Positions 1-5,484 of a stretch of 18,198 nt of DNA are shown here, piece by piece. Positions within the stretch are counted from its first letter, which is position 1, and every line of letters starts with the position of its first letter. Made by a program: the position numbers and the translations under genes. A model generated the notes under the pieces. It worked only from the letters and a program-made list of their open reading frames with translations. It was not told the DNA's origin and made no database searches. This DNA comes from Candidatus Tayloriibacteriota bacterium (lineage in GTDB: Bacteria; Patescibacteriota; Minisyncoccia; Phycocordibacterales; PALSA-1337): positions 1 to 18,198 of the forward strand of contig JAPLZI010000047.1 in NCBI GenBank assembly GCA_026395095.1, given 5' to 3'.

Positions 1-332
1 GTATCAATACGCCGGAAACGGTCGATCCCAGGAGGCCGGTTGAATGTTATGGGTTAGAGGCCTCAAATGAGGCTAAAGGCCTTTTAAAAGGCCGTATGGT
101 GCGTCTGGTGGCCAATCCAGACAGGGAACTCAAGGATAAGTATGGGCGTTATTTATTATATGTATATCGCGACGATGGATTGTTTGTGAATAAAGACTTG
201 CTCAGGGGAGGTTTTGCACGCGAATACACTTACGGAAAACCTTATTCGAAGCAGGCGGAGTTCAGGAAGGTGGAAGAAAAAGCTAAAGAATCTAGTATGG
301 GATTATGGAGTAAATGTTATACAAAGGTATGA
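1..332 (+). CDS. Thermonuclease (SNase family), 5'-truncated by the window edge
   Basis: The open frame runs from base 3 to a TGA at 330-332, with no start inside the window, so only the C-terminal ~109 residues are present. It carries the staphylococcal nuclease hallmarks: a TPET segment near the left edge (its Glu corresponds to the catalytic Glu43 of the S. aureus enzyme), YGR followed by LLYVY (Arg corresponding to Arg87), then LxxGFA and a C-terminal MGLWS segment. The Arg35 equivalent and any signal peptide lie upstream of the window. The family hydrolyses DNA and RNA with Ca2+ and is often exported, which would fit nucleotide scavenging in a reduced-genome bacterium (inference). Its TGA overlaps the likely ATG of the next gene (ATGA, 329-332), suggesting cotranscription. 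The family call is secure; cellular location is unknown. Confidence 0.9.
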   Translation, partial: INTPETVDPRRPVECYGLEASNEAKGLLKGRMVRLVANPDRELKDKYGRYLLYVYRDDGLFVNKDLLRGGFAREYTYGKPYSKQAEFRKVEEKAKESSMGLWSKCYTKV

Positions 333-718
333 ATTCTAGGAACTTTGACGGATGGAATATGTTAAAGAAGGATATTGACATAAGACAATCATGGCCACAT
401 GGTTTTAATGAAGGAGAAATATGGTGGGCGTCAATTGGTTTAAACGTTGGCGACGAAGAAGATGGAAAAAATATTGATTTTGAAAGGCCAGTTTTGATTA
501 TTAGGAGATTCAACAATAGAGTAGCAATCATAGTACCTATCACTTCAAGCAATAAAGGCAGTGAATATCACTCAAGAATTGGAAAGGTATTTGCCATAGT
601 ATCGCAGATTAGATTGATAAGTACCAAGCGCCTCAACCGTTATTTTAGGCAAATAACAAAAGAAGAATTTGAAACTGTAAGGAGAGATCTAATATCTGCC
701 ATATTCACTTATTTCTAG
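329..718 (+). CDS. MazF/PemK-type endoribonuclease toxin
   Basis: A 129-residue protein with the MazF/PemK layout: GEIWW at about 29-33 (first beta strand), RPVLII at 53-58, IIVPITSS at 67-74, and SQIRLISTKRL at 92-102, followed by a helical tail. The Arg of RPV and the Thr/Ser of PITSS match the positions of the RNA-cleaving residues in MazF enzymes. I chose the ATG at 329 because it forms an ATGA overlap with the nuclease stop and keeps the N-terminal FDGWN..KK segment that I associate with CPR homologues; an in-frame ATG at 314 behind GGAG is possible. The family are ribosome-independent mRNA interferases normally paired with a small antitoxin. No antitoxin-like ORF is visible on either side, so this may be a solitary toxin, a housekeeping RNase, or controlled in trans. 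Confidence 0.85.
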   Translation: MNSRNFDGWNMLKKDIDIRQSWPHGFNEGEIWWASIGLNVGDEEDGKNIDFERPVLIIRRFNNRVAIIVPITSSNKGSEYHSRIGKVFAIVSQIRLISTKRLNRYFRQITKEEFETVRRDLISAIFTYF

Positions 719-720
719 AA

Positions 721-814
721 ATTTCAAACCCCACACTTCTGCGGGGTTCTCGGCTTCCCTCTATCCAAAGGATTGTTCCTATGAAGGGTACCTCGGGGCC
801 CCCAGGGCATTTGT
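721..814 (-). ncRNA. Putative independent small structured RNA
   Basis: Read on the minus strand, a strong promoter (TTGACA, 16 nt, TGCTATTAT) predicts a start near 814. The transcript has no convincing ORF but can fold: CCCUUCAU near its middle pairs with AUAGAGGG (one C-A mismatch, one G-U pair), enclosing AGGA-ACAA-UCCU, a 4-bp hairpin with a 4-nt loop; GGC and GCC flank this, and a GGGGG run near the 5' end could pair with the CCCC of the end hairpin. It finishes with an AACCCC/GGGGTT hairpin followed by a weak U-containing tail. It lies between the convergent trxB-like gene and mazF-like gene and points into the 3' end of the latter. It matches no family I can name: no SRP GGAAG core and no tmRNA or RNase P signature. 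The boundaries are estimates. Confidence 0.5.
727..748. terminator. Convergent-end hairpin, candidate terminator
   Basis: The arms AACCCC (727-732) and GGGGTT (743-748) pair perfectly; inside them CA (734-735) can pair with TG (740-741) around a CTTC loop. On the minus strand the stem is followed by TGAAATTTCT, a modest U-tail that could end the putative small RNA. On the plus strand CTCGGC follows, so termination of the mazF-like transcript is less clear. Confidence 0.5.
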
Positions 815-821
815 AATTAGA

Positions 822-849
822 ATAATAGCAAAAGCAGAAGAAGTGTCAA
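822..849 (-). promoter_or_regulatory. Sigma70-type promoter with extended -10, for the putative small RNA
   Basis: On the minus strand the -35 box is a perfect TTGACA (844-849), the spacer is 16 nt, and the -10 is TATTAT (822-827) preceded by TGC (828-830), giving an extended -10. It is among the best promoters in the window, and it begins 14 nt past the trxB-like stop codon with no protein gene of its own strand in front of it. Confidence 0.7.
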
Positions 850-862
850 GACGATTTTGGAT

Positions 863-1807
863 TTACCGTGCGTGCAGATGTAGATAAATATCTTCGACGG
901 CCTTCACGGCATCTCCAGCTGCGATATTATTCTGGTGATAAAGACCGTCGGTACAATCTCCGGCGGCCCAAATACCCTCGATCGAGGAACGCTGATTCTT
1001 TGGGTTTGTGATGATGTGGTTGTATGGATCCAGATCAACTATGTTCTTGGTAAAATCTGTATTTGGAATAGAGCCGATCTCCACAAAGATACCTGTGACT
1101 GGCAGTGTGATGTCCTTACCTGTGTTTTTGTCGGAATAAATAAGTCCTGTGACAAACTTTTCACCTTTGACTTCTTTGGGTATTACACCTTTTATTGCTG
1201 TCATCTTCGGATGTTTCAAAACCTTGTCTATAGTGACTTGATCGGCCTTGAAATCGCTGCGAACAAGCATGGTAACACTTTTACAATAGGCGAGGAGCTG
1301 TGCGGCAGTTTCAAATGCTGCATTGCCGCCGCCGATAATAGCGACATCTTGGTCCGAATAAAGAGGTCCATCACACGAGGCACAATAGACTATACCCTTA
1401 TTGTCGTATTCCTTGGCTCCCGGAATTTCGAGCTTACGCCTGCTGGAGCCAGTGGTAATGAGAACTGTCTTGGCCTCATAAGAGTTTTTGTCAGAGGTGA
1501 TTTTAAAACTATTGGCGGTTTTGTCCGAGGTTTTACCAGTGGTCTTTTTCAGCTCAACTGCGAGTTCACCTTCTTTTATGTTGATGATACCTTTTGCATA
1601 GGCCTTCAAATGTGTCTCAAGCTTTTTTGAAAGGTCCATTCCGGATATCTTGATCTCACCGATCCAATTCTCAATACCTTCGGAAACGGTTGATTGGCCA
1701 TTCCAGTCCTTTGTTATAAAAACAGTTTTCAGGCGTTTGCGTGCGGCATAAACTCCGGCTGCTGTTCCGGCAGGTCCACCACCGAGGATTGCTAGATCGT
1801 ATATCAT
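863..1807 (-). CDS. trxB: Thioredoxin reductase-like flavoprotein of AhpF C-terminal type
   Basis: A 314-residue FAD/pyridine-nucleotide disulfide reductase. Visible motifs: FAD-binding GGGPAG at 9-14, redox CxxC as CASCDGPLY at 142-150, a second Rossmann motif GGGNAA at 159-164, and AAGDCT at 281-286. The CDGPLY, LKADQV-like (FKADQV) and VTGLIYxDK..G segments resemble the reductase half of AhpF more than classical TrxB. The HRRxxxR signature typical of NADPH specificity is absent (LVRSDFKAD here), so NADH use is plausible but inferred. Unlike full AhpF (~520 residues) it lacks the N-terminal thioredoxin-fold domain, so it must pass electrons to a separate thioredoxin or glutaredoxin-like partner, not seen here. 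It starts 17 nt after ftsZ on the same strand and is probably the last gene of that transcript. The gene symbol is approximate. Confidence 0.88.
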   Translation of the reverse strand: MIYDLAILGGGPAGTAAGVYAARKRLKTVFITKDWNGQSTVSEGIENWIGEIKISGMDLSKKLETHLKAYAKGIINIKEGELAVELKKTTGKTSDKTANSFKITSDKNSYEAKTVLITTGSSRRKLEIPGAKEYDNKGIVYCASCDGPLYSDQDVAIIGGGNAAFETAAQLLAYCKSVTMLVRSDFKADQVTIDKVLKHPKMTAIKGVIPKEVKGEKFVTGLIYSDKNTGKDITLPVTGIFVEIGSIPNTDFTKNIVDLDPYNHIITNPKNQRSSIEGIWAAGDCTDGLYHQNNIAAGDAVKAVEDIYLHLHAR

Positions 1808-1824
1808 GATATAACGCGCTAAAA

Positions 1825-2997
1825 TTACTTCATACGCGAACGTCTCAAAAACGCTGGAACTGCACCCCAGTCATCATCATCGTCTGCTTTGGATTCCTTT
1901 TTTACCTCGGGTTTGTCGGTTTTAACAGAGGCAGGCTCTTTGTTTGTCGCACCTTTCATAATAGCGGCGACAGAAGGTTCATTGGTAGTGGTCGTCGAAC
2001 GAACTGGTTGTTGTCCGATCGTTGCGACAACTGCCGGATGACCCTCTGGAAAGCCTGTGGCGATAACCGTGATCTTGATCTCATTCTTGCGAAGCTTGTC
2101 GTTGCGCACGGTTCCGAAGATGATCTTGGCATCAGGGTCTACGGATTCGGTGATAACCTTGGCTGCATCCTGAATCTCAAACATGGTTAGGTCTTCACCG
2201 CCGGCGATCGAGAATAGGACGCCTTTAGCGCCTGTTATGGACACATCTAGCAGTGGGGAGTTAATAGCGGCCTTGGCGGCTTCTATAGCCCTATTTTCAC
2301 CTGTTGCAGTACCGATACCCATGAGTGCTGAACCGGCGTTCTCCATGACTGTGCGAATATCAGCGAAGTCGATATTGACCAGACCTGGGGTGGTGATAAG
2401 GTCGGCGATACCTTCAACTGCGTGTCTCAAGATATCATCACACATAGCGAAAGCGCTTTTTACTGTAGTGCTCTTCTCAATATTAGAAAGCAGGCGATCG
2501 TTAGGAATGACGATGATGGCGTCAACTTCTTTTCGTAGTTCTTCCAGTCCATCATCAGCGATGCGTGCGCGCTGTCGTCCCTCGAAGAAGAATGGCTTGG
2601 TGACGACTGCAACAGTGAGACAACCGAGTTCTTTGGCTATGCGAGCCACGATCGGGCTGGCGCTCGAACCAGTACCTCCGCCTTCACCGCAGGTGATGAA
2701 GATCATGTCGGCACCTTTTACGACTTCTTGGATCTCATCTCGAGTTTCCTCGGCGGCGCGTCTGCCGAGATCAGGATTCATGCCTGTACCAAGGCCGCGG
2801 GTAATATTCTTGCCGATATGGAGACGCTTCTTCGTGAGAGAACGATGTAAATCCTGTGCATCGGTGTTTACAGCGATAAAATCAACGCCTTTTACCTTGC
2901 AGTTGATCATGTGGTTAATAGCGTTACCACCTGATCCTCCGACTCCTAGAACTTTGATGCGGGCAAATGCTTCGATATCTGGCGTTATATTAGGCAT
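1825..2997 (-). CDS. ftsZ: Cell division GTPase FtsZ
   Basis: A 390-residue tubulin homologue forming the cytokinetic ring. Features: GVGGSGGNAI at 18-27, NTDAQDL at 44-50, the nucleotide-binding tubulin loop as GGGTGSS at 106-112, the T7 catalytic loop NIDFADIR at 208-215, a C-terminal GTPase-activating domain to about 322, a Ser/Thr/Lys/Glu-rich linker (about 330-370), an acidic run DDDDD (372-376), and the C-terminal peptide VPAFLRR at 380-386 that binds FtsA in other bacteria. The usual signature is GGGTGTG, so the last Gly is Ser here. ftsA lies upstream on the same strand but is separated by a membrane-hydrolase gene. No strong Shine-Dalgarno is seen. A candidate promoter lies at 3034-3061. 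Confidence 0.97.
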   Translation of the reverse strand: MPNITPDIEAFARIKVLGVGGSGGNAINHMINCKVKGVDFIAVNTDAQDLHRSLTKKRLHIGKNITRGLGTGMNPDLGRRAAEETRDEIQEVVKGADMIFITCGEGGGTGSSASPIVARIAKELGCLTVAVVTKPFFFEGRQRARIADDGLEELRKEVDAIIVIPNDRLLSNIEKSTTVKSAFAMCDDILRHAVEGIADLITTPGLVNIDFADIRTVMENAGSALMGIGTATGENRAIEAAKAAINSPLLDVSITGAKGVLFSIAGGEDLTMFEIQDAAKVITESVDPDAKIIFGTVRNDKLRKNEIKITVIATGFPEGHPAVVATIGQQPVRSTTTTNEPSVAAIMKGATNKEPASVKTDKPEVKKESKADDDDDWGAVPAFLRRSRMK

Positions 2998-3033
2998 GAT
3001 GAATGTTTTACCAGGGTAGGTTTGTAGGGATGT

Positions 3034-3061
3034 ATCATATCAAGCTATTAGTGAAATGCAA
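3034..3061 (-). promoter_or_regulatory. Candidate ftsZ promoter
   Basis: On the minus strand TTGCAT (3056-3061), a 16-nt spacer and TATGAT (3034-3039) precede ftsZ, with a leader of about 30 nt. The -35 overlaps the 3' end of the upstream membrane-hydrolase gene. The -35 matches consensus at only three of six positions, so this is tentative; ftsZ may also be read through from upstream. Confidence 0.35.
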
Positions 3062-3593
3062 CCCAAAGGGCGAGCATAATAATGATAATTTCTAAATAAA
3101 AAGTCCAAAATTTTACATAATATTTCCAAATGAATGTCCAGTAATAACCGAGGGTGCCTTTTTGATCGTCGATTTCTTCTGGAGGAACAGTGCGTAAACA
3201 ATAGAAATGCTTAGAAAACGGCCATAACCACATGATCCCGTATTCTATAGAATCGAATACAAAGTGACTCCAAGAACCAAATAATATCACCCAGCCAATA
3301 TAGGAAGTGAATTGGTTGCCGATAATATAGCCGACAAGCACAATCAGCAAACTTAGTATCAACCACACTATCGGTGCGTGGCTTATGTACTTTCTGTGGC
3401 TGTCAGTTTTTTGCAATTTTAGAGATTTATGCTCAAAGAAAAATGTTATCAGATCTAGGTCGGGCATTTCAGACGCCAAAATACCAATAACATATAGAAT
3501 AGTTGTTTGAGCTGGTGTAAATATCGCGCCGGAAATAAAAAAAAGAAGTTTTGTCGCTAAAAATCCGCCTGCAAGATGTCCGGGTAAAACCAT
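3048..3593 (-). CDS. YdjM-like membrane-bound metal-dependent hydrolase
   Basis: A 181-residue membrane protein with the arrangement of the YdjM/DUF457 family (putative membrane-bound metal-dependent hydrolases): PGHLAGG at 4-10 (His6), a MPDLDL acidic motif at 43-48, SHRKYISHAP at 65-74 (two His), and SHFVFDS at 109-115 (His110, Asp114). Hydrophobic stretches at about 11-40, 75-93, 97-108 and 165-180 indicate several membrane segments. The conserved His/Asp residues probably bind metal, but the substrate of the family is not established. The gene sits 9 nt after ftsA and 50 nt before ftsZ on the same strand, where many bacteria have the two division genes adjacent; this hints at an envelope role (inference). 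Confidence 0.8.
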   Translation of the reverse strand: MVLPGHLAGGFLATKLLFFISGAIFTPAQTTILYVIGILASEMPDLDLITFFFEHKSLKLQKTDSHRKYISHAPIVWLILSLLIVLVGYIIGNQFTSYIGWVILFGSWSHFVFDSIEYGIMWLWPFSKHFYCLRTVPPEEIDDQKGTLGYYWTFIWKYYVKFWTFYLEIIIIMLALWVAFH

Positions 3594-3602
3594 GCTTATT
3601 TA

Positions 3603-4784
3603 TTATGGCAAAAACTGTTTGAACCAGCGGCTAGTGGCTTTCCAGGAATTTTTCATGAATTCAACGGAAGTGTCTATTTCTGGTCCTTCCTCGGCGTGAA
3701 TGCCCCAAATGCATAGTCCGAAAGCCACGGCCCAAGTGGTGTCCTTGAATGAATTCCTGCTATCTATGGAACCGATCGAACCGATGCGTGAAGGAAGTTT
3801 AAGAGCAACCTTGGCCATAGTGTCGAGCGCGTTCAGGCTGGACCCGCCACCGGTTATTATGATGCCTGCGGGCAAAAGGCCATTTCTGCCGATCTTTTTC
3901 AGATGTGCCTCGATGAGCTCGAATATATCGGACATCCTGGCTGAAATGATTTCTTCAAGCTTCTTGCGCGGGAATGAACTGCCGGTGATGGCGCCGATTT
4001 TGATTTGCTCAGCTTCCTCCAGGGGAACTCGAAGACCGAGAGCAATGTCATTTGTGATATCTGTGGAACCGATCGGAAAAACTTCCAATGATGTTGGGAT
4101 ATTATTTTCAAAAACTGCAATTGAGACAGTTTCTGCTCCGATATTGGCGAGTACACAGCCGGCGATCTTTTGAGTCTTGTTTAAAGTGACAAAACTTGCG
4201 GCTATCGGAGCGGCCATAATATCCTCCACTTCTATACCGGCTTCATTCACTGCGGCTACCAGATCAGTGACATGATGTTCCAAGCAGGTTATGAATAGGG
4301 TTTTTTTCTCAACTTTGTTTCCAGTGAGCCCGAGCGGATTACCTAGCGAGGATTCACCGTCGATCTTGAATTCAAGCGGAATGTCGTAAATAATCCTGCG
4401 ATTGGCTTTTGCAAAATGGGGAAGATCTCGCTCAGATTGATCTTTTAGTTTTTCCACATCTAGGGAAGTAATTTCAGCGTCAGCTCTAGATGTGACGATC
4501 GAGCTAGTAACTATAGTGCTGGCGAGGCCTATGCCACCAACTGCGACAAAAGCCTTTTTAATTTTTACGCCAGCTTTTTCCTCGGCGGCACTGACGGCCT
4601 TCCTGACACTTTCTGATACATCGCGCACATTAGTTACGTAGCCGTGTCGCAGGCCGCGAGACTCCGCCATGCCAGCCCCGATGACCTTCGGCAAGCCTTT
4701 GTCATTACGCTCGCGTGTATCGACTATGACCGCCTTAACAAAGTTGGTCCCGACATCAATTCCTGTAATTATATTTCGTGCCAT
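3603..4784 (-). CDS. ftsA: Cell division protein FtsA
   Basis: A 393-residue actin-family protein that tethers FtsZ to the membrane. It has the phosphate-1 segment TGIDVGTN at 7-14, the FtsA-specific 1C/SHS2 region at roughly 86-165, a phosphate-2 region reading NIGAET at 214-219, and the adenosine motif TGGGSSL at 311-317. The C-terminal tail (about 378-393, SWKATSRWFKQFLP) is an amphipathic helix with Trp, Phe and Lys, fitting membrane targeting. The canonical phosphate-2 motif is DIGGGT, so the acidic residue is Asn here, which may alter ATP hydrolysis. It follows ybeY by 13 nt. FtsZ downstream keeps an FtsA-binding C-terminal peptide, so the pair is probably functional. Confidence 0.95.
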   Translation of the reverse strand: MARNIITGIDVGTNFVKAVIVDTRERNDKGLPKVIGAGMAESRGLRHGYVTNVRDVSESVRKAVSAAEEKAGVKIKKAFVAVGGIGLASTIVTSSIVTSRADAEITSLDVEKLKDQSERDLPHFAKANRRIIYDIPLEFKIDGESSLGNPLGLTGNKVEKKTLFITCLEHHVTDLVAAVNEAGIEVEDIMAAPIAASFVTLNKTQKIAGCVLANIGAETVSIAVFENNIPTSLEVFPIGSTDITNDIALGLRVPLEEAEQIKIGAITGSSFPRKKLEEIISARMSDIFELIEAHLKKIGRNGLLPAGIIITGGGSSLNALDTMAKVALKLPSRIGSIGSIDSRNSFKDTTWAVAFGLCIWGIHAEEGPEIDTSVEFMKNSWKATSRWFKQFLP

Positions 4785-4797
4785 TTCTATCTAGATT

Positions 4798-5181
4798 TTA
4801 GAGTTTAAATTTTAGGCGAACTTTCGCTTCAATACGCTCCATTGTACCGCCATGGTCGTATCCTTTCAAATGGACACAACCGTGGATAAATAAAAAGGGG
4901 ATAAAATTGGCATAGGAACGGCTAAATTTTTTTGATTCTTTGCGCGCCTCGGAGGGACATACATAAATTTCACCTTCGTTCTTCCCCAGAGGAAAACTTA
5001 ATATATCGGTCGGTTTACCCTTGTTCCTATAGATCTTGTTAAGTTTCGATATTTCTGACGAATTTACAAATACAAGGTTAAGATTGTAAGTTTTAGGCAA
5101 TATGGCTGTGGTTATGGCATGAAAAAGCGCGCGTGTCGGTATTTGCGCGCGAGTTTCATTTGAAATGGAAATTTGAGCCAT
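4798..5181 (-). CDS. ybeY: Endoribonuclease YbeY (rRNA maturation)
   Basis: A 127-residue protein with the complete YbeY zinc motif H-x3-H-x5-H: FIHGCVHLKGYDH, with His100, His104 and His110. Upstream is the conserved segment YRNKGKPTDILSFP (51-64). YbeY is a metal-dependent single-strand RNase involved in 16S rRNA 3' maturation and ribosome quality control. It is slightly shorter than common homologues (about 150). Its ATG overlaps the rpsU-like stop by one base (TAATG), so translation is probably coupled; pairing with a small-subunit protein gene suits its role. Confidence 0.93.
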   Translation of the reverse strand: MAQISISNETRAQIPTRALFHAITTAILPKTYNLNLVFVNSSEISKLNKIYRNKGKPTDILSFPLGKNEGEIYVCPSEARKESKKFSRSYANFIPFLFIHGCVHLKGYDHGGTMERIEAKVRLKFKL

Positions 5182-5420
5182 TACCTGCGGGCAGGGACTG
5201 CCGGCGCTTTGCCAAGCTTGATAAGTTCCGCCATATCCTTGCGGCGAGCGATGGTCTTCAAGGTCTTCATTTTGACCTTATAATGGGATTGTGTGCGGGT
5301 ATTGAAACGGAGGCTTCGGACACGGGGAATCACGCCAGAAGACTGGACCTTACGGCTGAATCTGCGGATCACTCCAAGGGCATTTTCGCCTGGATTTCTG
5401 GATATCTCTACGTTTATCAT
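5181..5420 (-). CDS. rpsU: Small ribosomal subunit protein bS21
   Basis: A 79-residue, strongly basic protein. The N-terminal segment INVEISRNPGENALGVIRRF aligns with the bS21 pattern (beta strand, then N-E-xx-E-x-AL-RRFKR), followed by Arg/Lys-rich helices and a basic tail ending PARR. bS21 sits near the 3' end of 16S rRNA on the 30S platform and assists initiation. It is slightly longer than the E. coli protein (71) and diverged in its C-terminal half, as I would expect for CPR. Its stop overlaps the ybeY start. A promoter with an extended -10 lies 7 nt before the ATG, so the message may be leaderless. Confidence 0.85.
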   Translation of the reverse strand: MINVEISRNPGENALGVIRRFSRKVQSSGVIPRVRSLRFNTRTQSHYKVKMKTLKTIARRKDMAELIKLGKAPAVPARR

Positions 5421-5427
5421 AGGGAAA

Positions 5428-5456
5428 ACATTAGCATGAATATATTAAAGATGCAA
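5428..5456 (-). promoter_or_regulatory. rpsU promoter predicting a leaderless mRNA
   Basis: On the minus strand: TTGCAT (5451-5456), a 17-nt spacer ending in TGC, then TAATGT (5428-5433). Only 7 nt separate the -10 from the ATG, so transcription should start at or beside the start codon. It would also serve ybeY, ftsA and the genes beyond. Confidence 0.5.
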
Positions 5457-5484
5457 TTACTCATTGAATTCAGCCTTCATATTA

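Noticed and set aside
314..328. Alternative start of the MazF-like gene at ATG 314, behind GGAG
   Set aside because: The spacing to GGAG is only 3 nt, and the ATG at 329 forms an ATGA overlap with the upstream stop; kept as a possible alternative only.
791..806. GC-rich near-palindrome CCTCGGGGCCCCCAGG
   Set aside because: The arms leave no loop for a hairpin by themselves; it is better treated as part of the putative small RNA's 5' region.
2183..3019. Long plus-strand open frame opposite ftsZ (also 935-1630 opposite the trxB-like gene and 12680-13255 opposite gyrA)
   Set aside because: These mirror strongly supported genes; their proteins are low-complexity or Cys/Ser-rich with no recognisable domain, typical of antisense shadows.
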